From positions 1 to 5,534 of the forward strand of contig PKER01000339.1 of the NCBI GenBank assembly GCA_002919115.1: a stretch of DNA of 5,534 nucleotides, in the 5' to 3' direction. Below are positions 1 through 5,424 of the stretch, in pieces. The position numbers and the translations under genes are program-made. Each line of letters begins with the position of its first letter. The stretch's first letter is position 1. The stretch comes from a bacterium. Its GTDB lineage: Bacteria; Actinomycetota; Thermoleophilia; Solirubrobacterales; 70-9. The notes beneath the pieces were generated by a model. It did not search any database. It had not been told where the DNA came from and saw only the letters and a program-made list of their open reading frames with translations.

Positions 1-667
1 AGTCGTGCGCGACCCCGCCGGCCAGCACGCGGATGACGCGGGCGTCGGGCCGCGCGGAGAAGGCCTCGACCGCGCGGCGCCCCTCGAACAGCACGCCGGC
101 GCCGTCGTCGAGCGCGAAGCCGGGCGCGAGCCCGTCGCGGACCGCCTTCAGGTAGGCGGTGCGCCGGTGCGGGTCGCGCGCGTAGTGGACGCAGAGGCTC
201 CCGGGCAGAAGCCCCATCCCCGCCGCGACCTTCGGCTCGCCCGCCGACGCGGTGATGCCGTGCTCGAACCAGCACATCGCCCCGGCGCTCTGGCCGGCCA
301 TCAGCACGCCGCGCTCCCACGCCTCGCGCATCACGCTGAACAGACCGTGCGCGCGCCAGATCGCGATCAGGTTGAGCATCGAGCCGCCCGCCACGTAGAC
401 GAGGTCCTGGGCGAGCAGGTGCTCGCGCAGGTCGACGCGCTCGCGCTCGAGCCTGAACAGCGAGACGTGGCTGGGCTCGCAGGCGAAGCGGTCGAGGGTC
501 GTGTAGAAGCGCTGGATGCCCTCCTGCGGGTCGCCGCTCGCCGTGGGCAGCAGGCAGATGCGCGGGCACTCCTTGCCGGTCAGCCGCAGCAGGTACTCGA
601 CGATCGCGAGCTCGTCGGAGCGCGAGCGGAACTCGTGGCCGCCCAGCGCAACCAGCCGGGGCGCCAC
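1..667 (-). CDS. Peptidase S51 family protein (peptidase E-like), second tandem copy, C-terminus cut off by window edge
   Basis: I translated this gene by hand from a GTG at 667-665; 222 residues are in the window. The family has a class I glutamine-amidotransferase-like fold and acts as a cytoplasmic serine peptidase on Asp-containing dipeptides (PepE) or cyanophycin. Visible are an N-terminal strand (VALGG, 6-10), TASGD (42-46), YVAGGS (91-96), the nucleophile elbow GQSAGA with Ser127, the following CWFE with Glu135, and the His region VHY with His161. It is clearly paralogous to the upstream gene, sharing WRAHG, REAWERGV and CWF blocks, but its N-terminal glycine motif is GGHEF rather than GGGGFS. 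The start codon shares its G with the upstream TAG stop (TAGTG), so translation is probably coupled and no separate ribosome site is evident. Members usually have about 230-280 residues, so little is missing. Substrate is unknown; a cyanophycinase or a non-peptidase role cannot be excluded. Confidence 0.88.
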   Translation of the reverse strand, partial: MAPRLVALGGHEFRSRSDELAIVEYLLRLTGKECPRICLLPTASGDPQEGIQRFYTTLDRFACEPSHVSLFRLERERVDLREHLLAQDLVYVAGGSMLNLIAIWRAHGLFSVMREAWERGVLMAGQSAGAMCWFEHGITASAGEPKVAAGMGLLPGSLCVHYARDPHRRTAYLKAVRDGLAPGFALDDGAGVLFEGRRAVEAFSARPDARVIRVLAGGVAHD

Positions 668-1491
668 TACGCCGCCGCCCCCGCGGCGAAGGCGCGCTGG
701 AGCGCCGGGTAGGGACGGACGCGGATGCGGCCCTCGTGGGCGGGGGCGCCGAGGTACTCGGTGGCGAGCTCCTCCTCGATCACCCGCGCGCCGTCCTTCC
801 GGAGCGCGTAACCGCGCGCCCGCGGGCGGGACGACACCACCCGGTGCAGCTCCGTGCCGACGAAGTGCAGCGCCGCGCCGTCGTCGGCGGCGTACCCGCG
901 CTGCATGCCCGCGAGCAGCTCGCGGTGGAACACCTCGCGCCTGGCGGGCTCGGAGTCGTAGTGGGCGGTGAAGCTCCACGGCAGGAAGCCGAGCGCGTTC
1001 ACGCGCTCCGGCGAGCCGTAGTAGGCGGTGAGCGACGTGTCGAACCAGCAGAGCGCGCCGGCGCTCAGCCCGCAGAGAATCACCCCGCGCTCCCACGCCT
1101 CGCGCAGGATCGCGTCGACGCCGTGCGCCCGCCAGACGCCCAGCAGGCTGAGCAGGCTCCCGCCGCCCACGTAGATCAGGTCCTGGGAGAGCAGGTGCGC
1201 GCGCACGTCGCTCACCCCGCGGCGCCGCCGGAAGAGGCCGAGGTGCGAGGCGTCGGCCCGGCCGCCCGCGAACTCCTTGTAGAAGCGCACGACGTAGTCG
1301 TCGGCGTCGCCGCTCGCGGTCGCCAGGAAGCACACGCGCGGCCGGTCGCGGCCGGTGAGCTCGAGCACGTAGTCGTCGAGCAGCGGGTTGCCGGCCTCCA
1401 TCGAGAACCCCCCTCCCCCGAAGGCCACGATCTGCCGCGCGCGGCGCGCAGGAACCCCGGGGATGCCGGTGTCAAGCAGCTTCCTCGTCAT
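667..1491 (-). CDS. Peptidase S51 family protein (peptidase E / cyanophycinase-like), complete
   Basis: This encodes a 274-residue serine peptidase homologue of the PepE/cyanophycinase family, predicted cytoplasmic with no signal peptide. Motifs in order are IVAFGGGGFSMEAGNPLLDD (21-40), typical of the actinobacterial/Firmicute peptidase E group, TASGD (58-62), YVGGGS (107-112), the nucleophile elbow GLSAGA with Ser143, CWFD with Asp151, and the AHYD segment with His177. The position where many relatives have Asp (LTDS) is Ala here (LTAY), so Asp151 is the likelier triad acid; that is inference. I chose ATG at 1491-1489 because AAAGGTGG lies about 7 bases upstream. A GTG at 1512 would add seven residues (MRKGGVG) and is possible. 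It is the first gene of a two-gene minus-strand unit with its diverged paralogue, which begins in its stop codon. It is divergent from the acyl-CoA dehydrogenase gene. The natural substrate cannot be told from sequence. Confidence 0.92.
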   Translation of the reverse strand: MTRKLLDTGIPGVPARRARQIVAFGGGGFSMEAGNPLLDDYVLELTGRDRPRVCFLATASGDADDYVVRFYKEFAGGRADASHLGLFRRRRGVSDVRAHLLSQDLIYVGGGSLLSLLGVWRAHGVDAILREAWERGVILCGLSAGALCWFDTSLTAYYGSPERVNALGFLPWSFTAHYDSEPARREVFHRELLAGMQRGYAADDGAALHFVGTELHRVVSSRPRARGYALRKDGARVIEEELATEYLGAPAHEGRIRVRPYPALQRAFAAGAAA

Positions 1492-1748
1492 CCCCACACC
1501 ACCTTTCCGCACGCCTCGCTGACCTCGTTCTCTTCCTTGCGCGAGGGAGTATCCGCGCGCGCCGCCCGCCCGGCCATGTGCGCGCGGTCGAGACTTTCGC
1601 GGGACCGGTTCGCCGCACGGTCGAAGGGCGGCCCACGCCGGAGATCCGCGCGCGCACGGCCGGAGGGATCCGCCTCGCTCGGGTCGGCGGGGGCCCGGGT
1701 TGCGGGCGGGGACGTGTGGCGCCCCTCCCGAGCGGGTAGCTTGAGCGC
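1492..1748. other. Divergent intergenic region between S51 peptidase and acyl-CoA dehydrogenase
   Basis: These 257 GC-rich bases should hold the promoters of both flanking genes. For the minus-strand peptidase the only -10-like hexamer I see is GATACT, on the minus strand at 1553-1548, which would give a leader of about 50 bases; it has no convincing -35 and is weak. The plus-strand promoter element is listed separately. The heptamer CGGTCGA occurs twice (near 1587 and 1619) but without a clear operator structure. No tRNA, terminator or further coding region is evident. Confidence 0.45.
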
Positions 1749-1749
1749 G
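1737..1749 (+). promoter_or_regulatory. Candidate -10 element for a leaderless acyl-CoA dehydrogenase transcript
   Basis: TAGCTT (1737-1742) fits the TANNNT -10 pattern and is followed by six bases and then the GTG start codon at 1749. This is the spacing expected if transcription begins at the start codon. No Shine-Dalgarno sequence lies upstream of this GTG. No good -35 is visible about 17 bases further upstream. Leaderless mRNAs are common in actinobacteria; the assignment here is inference. Confidence 0.45.
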
Positions 1750-3518
1750 TGGAAGCCAGCGCCGCCAGAGGCGAGACGGGCGCGGGGGCCGAGGCCGGCG
1801 AGCGGCGCGTGGTCTCCTCGTTCGCGAAGTCCCTGTATCTGGGCGAGATCCACGAGGAGCTCGTGCTCCCGTGGCCGCAGCCCGACCCCGCCGAGCAGGA
1901 CAAGGTCCGCAGCCTGATCGCCGCCGCGCGGGAGATCGGCGAGCGCGTCGACCCGCGCCGCATCGAGGAGGAGCGCTGGGTGCCGGACAAGCTCCTGCGC
2001 GAGCTCGGCGAGGCCGGCCTGCTCGGCCTGCACGTCCCCGAGCGCTACGGCGGCCAGGGGCTCTCGCAGACCGGCTACGCGCGCGTGTTCGAGACCTTCA
2101 CCCACATCGACGCGACGCTCGCGATCGTCCTCGGCGTCCACCAGTCGATCGGCTACAAGGCGATCACCCTCTTCGGCACCGAGGAGCAGAAGGAGCGCTG
2201 GCTGCCCGACCTGTGCTCCGGGCGCAAGCTCGCCGCCTTCGCGCTCACCGAGCCGAACGCGGGCTCCGACGCCTACGGCATCGAGAGCCGCGCCGTCCAG
2301 CAGCCCGACGGCTCCTGGGTCCTCAACGGCGAGAAGCGCTACATCGGCAACGGCTCGCGGGCCGACCTGCTCACCGTGTTCGCCCGCTGCGAGGTCGGCG
2401 GCAAGGACCGCCACATCGCGCTGATCGTCGAGAAGGGCATGAAGGGGTTCGAGGTCGGCGAGCGCTACGACACGATGGGCCTGCGCGGCAACGACCTGCG
2501 CCGCCTGCGCTTCAAGGACGTGCGGATCCCGCCGGAGAACGTGATCGGCGAGCCCGGCGAGGGCTTCCGGATCGCGATGCAGGTCCTCAACAACGGGCGC
2601 ATCGGCCTGGGCACGGGCTCGGTGGGCGCCGCCAAGTACCTGCTCGACCTGACCATCGACCACGTCAAGGAGCGCCGCCAGTTCGGGCAGCCGCTCGCCG
2701 ACTTCGAGCTCGTGCAGGACAAGGTCGGCTGGATGGTCTCCTACCTCTTCGGCCTGGAGTCGATGTGCTACCTGACCTGCGGGCTCGTCGACGGCGGCAT
2801 CGAGGACTACTCGCTCGAGTCGGCGATGTGCAAGATCGCCGGCACCGAGTTCCTCTGGTACGCCGCGAACCGCGCCATGCAGCTCAAGGGCGGCGCCGGC
2901 TACATGCGCGACGAGCCCTACGAGAAGGTCCTGCGCGACATCCGGATCTTCCCGATCTTCGAGGGCGCCAACGACGTGCTGCGCTCCTTCGTCGCCCTCT
3001 CCGGGCTGAAGCCCCTGGGCGAGCGGCTCAAGGAGCTCGGCGAGATCAACCTGAGCGACCCGATCCGCACGATCGGCGTGCTGTTCGACTACGTCGGCGG
3101 CCGCATCCAGCGCGAGCTGCGCCCGGACCGCTTCACCCGCGTCCACCCGGAGCTCCGCAAGCACGCCGACGACGTCGCCGAGCAGATCAAGGAGCTGCGC
3201 TCGGTGAGCGAGTCGCTGCTGCGCCGTCACCGCAAGGACATCGTCACGGCGCAGTTCGCGCAGAAGCGCCTCGCCGACGCCACCGCGGACATCTTCGCCC
3301 AGATCGCCGTGCTCTCCCGCGTGAGCTCGATCTTCGAGGACCAGGGCGTCGAGCCCTCGGGGCAGGAGCGCTACATCGCCGAGACCTTCTGCGAGCGCGC
3401 CGCGAGCCGCGTGCGCTCCAACTTCCGGCAGATCGAGCGCAACGACGACGAGCGCATGAAGGCGATCGCCAAGCTCGCCTACAAGCGCGGCGAGTACGGC
3501 TACGCGCTGTTCGACTGA
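1749..3518 (+). CDS. Acyl-CoA dehydrogenase, long VLCAD/FadE-like type
   Basis: This encodes a 589-residue FAD-dependent dehydrogenase that makes trans-2-enoyl-CoA from acyl-CoA, the first step of beta-oxidation, passing electrons to an electron-transfer flavoprotein. The order is: a variable N-terminus, the SFAKSLYLGEIHEEL segment typical of the long subfamily (about 24-38), an N-terminal helical domain (about 50-160), a beta domain with ALTEPNAGSD (165-174) and YIGNG near the flavin, and a C-terminal helical domain with NNGR, RQFG (310-313), GGAGYM (from 381) and IFEGANDVLR. Glu405 in that last motif matches the VLCAD-type catalytic base. An extra helical domain (about 430-589), as in VLCAD/ACAD9 and Bacillus FadE, explains the length beyond the usual 380-400. 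GTG at 1749 is used because the homologous region starts shortly after and no ATG is near. Electron-transfer partner genes are not in the window. The 3' end overlaps a convergent small gene by 19 bases. Chain-length preference is inferred from the subfamily only. Confidence 0.95.
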   Translation: MEASAARGETGAGAEAGERRVVSSFAKSLYLGEIHEELVLPWPQPDPAEQDKVRSLIAAAREIGERVDPRRIEEERWVPDKLLRELGEAGLLGLHVPERYGGQGLSQTGYARVFETFTHIDATLAIVLGVHQSIGYKAITLFGTEEQKERWLPDLCSGRKLAAFALTEPNAGSDAYGIESRAVQQPDGSWVLNGEKRYIGNGSRADLLTVFARCEVGGKDRHIALIVEKGMKGFEVGERYDTMGLRGNDLRRLRFKDVRIPPENVIGEPGEGFRIAMQVLNNGRIGLGTGSVGAAKYLLDLTIDHVKERRQFGQPLADFELVQDKVGWMVSYLFGLESMCYLTCGLVDGGIEDYSLESAMCKIAGTEFLWYAANRAMQLKGGAGYMRDEPYEKVLRDIRIFPIFEGANDVLRSFVALSGLKPLGERLKELGEINLSDPIRTIGVLFDYVGGRIQRELRPDRFTRVHPELRKHADDVAEQIKELRSVSESLLRRHRKDIVTAQFAQKRLADATADIFAQIAVLSRVSSIFEDQGVEPSGQERYIAETFCERAASRVRSNFRQIERNDDERMKAIAKLAYKRGEYGYALFD

Positions 3519-3730
3519 TCGGCGCGCTTGCGCTTGGCCTCGGCGACCGCCTTGCGCATCGCCTCGGTGACCTGTTCCTTGGTCATGCCGGCCTCGCGCG
3601 CGGCCACGGCGAGCTGGCGCACGCCGAGCTCGATCTCGCGGTCGGTGAGGTCGTCGAGCGGGATCCCCATGCGCGCGTAATGGGCCCTGATCTTCGCGAT
3701 CACGGCGTCCCTTATCACGGCGCGCGTCAT
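3500..3730 (-). CDS. Small helical protein of unknown function (76 aa)
   Basis: I do not recognise this protein. It reads from ATG at 3730-3728 to TAG at 3502-3500. It is highly charged and predicted mainly helical: a basic N-terminal helix (IAKIRAHYARMG, 11-22), a PLDDLTDREIELGVRQL segment, then AREAGMTKEQVTEAMRKAV and a Lys/Arg-rich tail ending ADQSNSA. There is no signal peptide, membrane segment or Cys motif. The amphipathic pattern, sensible start and G-rich ribosome-binding stretch (AGGGGGG, a few bases before ATG) support real coding. The same frame stays open upstream to 4588, but that part is antisense-frame noise within the thiolase, so the start at 3730 is preferred. It lies 53 bases downstream of the thiolase on the same strand and could be co-transcribed. 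Its last 19 bases overlap the 3' end of the acyl-CoA dehydrogenase on the other strand. A small helical regulator or protein-binding partner is possible but unproven. Confidence 0.7.
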   Translation of the reverse strand: MTRAVIRDAVIAKIRAHYARMGIPLDDLTDREIELGVRQLAVAAREAGMTKEQVTEAMRKAVAEAKRKRADQSNSA

Positions 3731-3735
3731 CGCCC

Positions 3736-3753
3736 CCCTGCTACCACGCAGGG
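3736..3753 (-). promoter_or_regulatory. Short perfect hairpin just upstream of the small gene
   Basis: On the minus strand CCCTGC and GCAGGG form a perfect 6-bp stem around the 6-base loop GTGGTA. The 3' arm merges into the G-run that would serve as ribosome-binding site for the small gene at 3730. There is no U-tract, so it is a poor intrinsic terminator for the thiolase; it could occlude the ribosome site or be chance in GC-rich DNA. Confidence 0.35.
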
Positions 3754-3783
3754 TCCCCCGGAAACGCTCGGCGCGCCCGCCGG

Positions 3784-4947
3784 CTAGTTCAGCCGCTCGA
3801 CCAGCATGGCCTCGCCCTGCCCGCCGGCGACGCACATGGTCTCGAGGCCGATCTGGTGGTCGTCGGTCTCCATGGCGTTGAGCAGCGTGGCCATGATCCG
3901 CGCGCCGGTCATCCCGAACGGGTGGCCGAGGGCGATCGCCCCGCCGTGCGTGTTGAGCTTCTCGAGCGGGATCCCGCACTCGTTCATGATCGGGATCACC
4001 TGCGCGGCGAAGGCCTCGTTGAGCTCGACGACGTCCACGTCGTCGATCGTCATGCCCGTCCGCTGGAGCACCTTCCGGATCGCCCCGATCGGCGCGACGC
4101 CCATGTACTCGGGCTCGTTGCCCCAGGTCGCGGTAGCGAGGATCCGCGCCTTCGGCGCGACCCCGAGCTCCTTCGCCTTCGCGTCGGACATGATCAGCAC
4201 CGCCGCCGCGCCGTCGTTCAGCGGGCACGAGTTGCCGGCGGTGACCCCGCCGCCGCCGAACGCCTCGGGCAGCTCGGCGAGCTTCTCGAGCGTCGAGTTC
4301 GGGCGCGGGCCGTCGTCCTTGGAGACGGGGTTGCCCTCGTGGTCGGGGATCGGGACGATCTCGCGGTCGAAGAAGCCGGACTCCTGCGAGGCGACCGCGA
4401 GCTCCTGCGAGCGCTGCGCGAACCGGTCCATCTCCTCGCGCGAGACCCCGTAGCGCTTGGCGACGTTCACGGCCGTGTGGCCCATCGCGATGTAGGCGTC
4501 GGGCTGGCCCTCCTGCTTGCCCTGCAGGCGCTCGTTCTGGTCGGCGGCGCCCGCCGGCTCGGTGCGCTCGTTGAAGCGGCTCACCCACTCGACGCCGGCG
4601 GCGATGTAGATGTCGCCCTCGCCCGCCTTGATCGCGTTGCCCGCGTGCCGGATCGCGTCCAGCGAGGAGGCGCAGTAACGCGAGATCGTCGTGCCCGTCG
4701 TCTCCTGGGTGAGCCTCTCGGACAGGAGCACGGCGATGCGCGCGATGTTGAAGGCCTGCAGGCCCTGCGGCATCCCGCAGCCGCAGTAGAGGTCCTCGAC
4801 GGCCGCCGGGTCGACCTCCGGGTTGCGCTCGAGCAGGCGGTCGACGACGTAGGCGACGGACTCGTCCGGGCGGAGCTGCGCCAGGGACCCCTTGAAGGCG
4901 CGGCCGATCGGGGTGCGGACTGCGTCGACGATCACTGCTTCAGGCAT
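3784..4947 (-). CDS. Acetyl-CoA C-acyltransferase (thiolase, FadA-like)
   Basis: This encodes a complete 387-residue thiolase, the usual family length. Thiolase cleaves 3-ketoacyl-CoA with CoA to acetyl-CoA and a shortened acyl-CoA, the last step of beta-oxidation; some relatives run the reverse condensation of acetyl-CoA. The N-terminus VIVDAVRTPIGRAFKGSL is the standard opening. The acyl-accepting nucleophile is Cys92 in RYCASSLDAI, followed by NEAFA (310-314), His342 in GGAIALGHPFGMTGAR, and the second catalytic Cys372 in MCVAGGQGEAM. All key residues are present. Small departures from the common consensus are CASSL (often CASGL or CSSGL), EWVSR (often ESMS) and FGMTGAR (often GxSGAR). The ATG at 4947 has an excellent ribosome-binding site, AAGGAGG, seven bases upstream. 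It converges with the acyl-CoA dehydrogenase, with a small gene between, and diverges from the rhodanese. A degradative role is favoured by the nearby dehydrogenase; a biosynthetic acetoacetyl-CoA thiolase is the alternative. Confidence 0.95.
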   Translation of the reverse strand: MPEAVIVDAVRTPIGRAFKGSLAQLRPDESVAYVVDRLLERNPEVDPAAVEDLYCGCGMPQGLQAFNIARIAVLLSERLTQETTGTTISRYCASSLDAIRHAGNAIKAGEGDIYIAAGVEWVSRFNERTEPAGAADQNERLQGKQEGQPDAYIAMGHTAVNVAKRYGVSREEMDRFAQRSQELAVASQESGFFDREIVPIPDHEGNPVSKDDGPRPNSTLEKLAELPEAFGGGGVTAGNSCPLNDGAAAVLIMSDAKAKELGVAPKARILATATWGNEPEYMGVAPIGAIRKVLQRTGMTIDDVDVVELNEAFAAQVIPIMNECGIPLEKLNTHGGAIALGHPFGMTGARIMATLLNAMETDDHQIGLETMCVAGGQGEAMLVERLN

Positions 4948-4954
4948 CGCTTGG

Positions 4955-4961
4955 CCTCCTT
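4955..4961 (-). promoter_or_regulatory. Strong Shine-Dalgarno site of the thiolase
   Basis: AAGGAGG on the minus strand lies seven bases before the ATG at 4947 and fixes that start. It is by far the best ribosome-binding site in the window and contrasts with the leaderless-looking starts of the acyl-CoA dehydrogenase and rhodanese genes. Confidence 0.85.
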
Positions 4962-4979
4962 CGTGTGGACGGGGCGGGG

Positions 4980-5011
4980 ACGTTACCGATCGCGGTTGAT
5001 TGGCGAGTCAA
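4980..5011 (-). promoter_or_regulatory. Candidate thiolase promoter
   Basis: On the minus strand a -35-like TTGACT (5011-5006) and a -10-like TAACGT (4985-4980) are separated by 20 bases, longer than the usual 17. Transcription would start near 4973, giving a leader of roughly 26 bases that carries the AAGGAGG site. The -35 hexamer lies within the inverted repeat at 4997-5014, so a bound repressor would block it. The long spacer makes this tentative. Confidence 0.35.
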
Positions 5012-5014
5012 TCA
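4997..5014. promoter_or_regulatory. Operator-like inverted repeat in the centre of the divergent promoter region
   Basis: TGATTG and CAATCA form perfect 6-base half-sites around the 6-base centre GCGAGT, and one further symmetric C/G pair lies inside. It is AT-richer than its surroundings. It sits 49 bases from the thiolase start codon and 50 bases from the rhodanese start codon, exactly mid-way. Size and symmetry resemble operators of TetR-type repressors, a family that includes fatty-acid-degradation regulators, but no regulator gene is in the window, so the binder is unknown. Confidence 0.5.
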
Positions 5015-5050
5015 GTGGCGGCCGGCAGCGACCGGCGGGCGCCGAAGCTC

Positions 5051-5064
5051 TAAGCTGCGGTGCC
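5051..5064 (+). promoter_or_regulatory. Candidate -10 element for a (nearly) leaderless rhodanese transcript
   Basis: TAAGCT (5051-5056) matches TANNNT and ends eight bases before the ATG at 5065. No Shine-Dalgarno sequence is present between it and the ATG. The -35 region about 17 bases upstream shows no consensus. The arrangement parallels TAGCTT before the acyl-CoA dehydrogenase. Confidence 0.45.
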
Positions 5065-5424
5065 ATGACCGAGCAAGCCGAAGCTGTGTTGAGCCTGGAG
5101 CCGGCGCGCATCAACGAGCTCGTACAGAGCGGCGAGGCCGTGGTGATCGACATCCGCCGCGATTACGAGTACGAGGCGGGGCACGTCCCCGGCTCTCGCC
5201 ACATCGACATCAACGACGTGAGCGCGAGCGCCGACTCGATCCCCCGCGACCGCACCGTCATCTTCTACTGCCGCTCCGGGAACCGCTCGGGGATGCCCGC
5301 GGAGGCGTTCCGTCAGGCCGGATACGACGCCTACAACATGGAGGGCGGCCTCACCGCCTGGGTCGAGGCGGGCCTGCCGCTCGAGCCCGAGGGCGGCAAG
5401 ATCGCCGAGCCGCTGCCGGTCTGA
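5065..5424 (+). CDS. Single-domain rhodanese-like sulfurtransferase
   Basis: This encodes a 119-residue, single-domain rhodanese, predicted cytoplasmic with no signal peptide. Such proteins carry a persulfide on a catalytic Cys and move sulfane sulfur from thiosulfate or other donors to cyanide, thiols or proteins. Visible are VVIDIRRDYEYEAGHVPGSRHI (26-47), the classic Asp-x-Arg...GH-x-PG-(S/A) block of the N-terminal half, and the active-site loop CRSGNRS with Cys69 after strand TVIFY. The closing segment YNMEGGLTAWVEAGLPLE (90-107) is typical of the fold's C-terminus. The six-residue loop fits sulfurtransferases rather than the longer-looped Cdc25/arsenate-type phosphatases. The reading frame is open far upstream, but that is antisense to the thiolase; the ATG at 5065 matches the usual domain start. 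It diverges from the thiolase, and its TGA overlaps the ATG of the next gene, which implies coupled translation. The physiological sulfur donor and acceptor are unknown. Confidence 0.94.
   Translation: MTEQAEAVLSLEPARINELVQSGEAVVIDIRRDYEYEAGHVPGSRHIDINDVSASADSIPRDRTVIFYCRSGNRSGMPAEAFRQAGYDAYNMEGGLTAWVEAGLPLEPEGGKIAEPLPV

Noticed and set aside
5..971. Plus-strand open frames across the S51 peptidase region
   Set aside because: They are antisense shadows of the two S51 genes, with repetitive Ala/Arg/Gly/Pro composition.
1580..1630. Repeated CGGTCGA and a small ACCGGT palindrome upstream of the S51 genes
   Set aside because: Short GC-rich words are expected by chance here, and spacing does not form a convincing operator.
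1488..3230. 580-codon open frame antisense to the acyl-CoA dehydrogenase
   Set aside because: Its product is a low-complexity Leu/Ala/Asp/Val/Arg-rich string with no domain. It mirrors the GC-rich codon pattern of the real gene on the other strand.
3736..3753. Hairpin as an intrinsic terminator of the thiolase
   Set aside because: There is no U-tract after the stem; the following bases are a G-run and a start codon.
1871..3787. 638-codon plus-strand frame overlapping the acyl-CoA dehydrogenase
   Set aside because: Arg/Ala/Pro-rich frame-shift shadow of the real gene; no recognisable motif.
4381..4415. Imperfect direct repeat containing CTCCTGCGAG
   Set aside because: It lies within the thiolase and simply encodes two similar Ser-Gln-Glu segments in a helix; no sign of a mobile or regulatory repeat.
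3731..4588. Apparent 286-residue N-terminal extension of the small 76-residue protein
   Set aside because: It is an out-of-frame reading of the thiolase gene on the same strand, Arg/Gly/Ala-rich without motifs. The amphipathic, protein-like part starts at the ATG at 3730.
3856..5064. Apparent 403-residue N-terminal extension of the rhodanese
   Set aside because: The frame is open only because it is antisense to the thiolase. The composition is shadow-like, and a good ATG with a -10-like element lies at 5065 where the domain begins.
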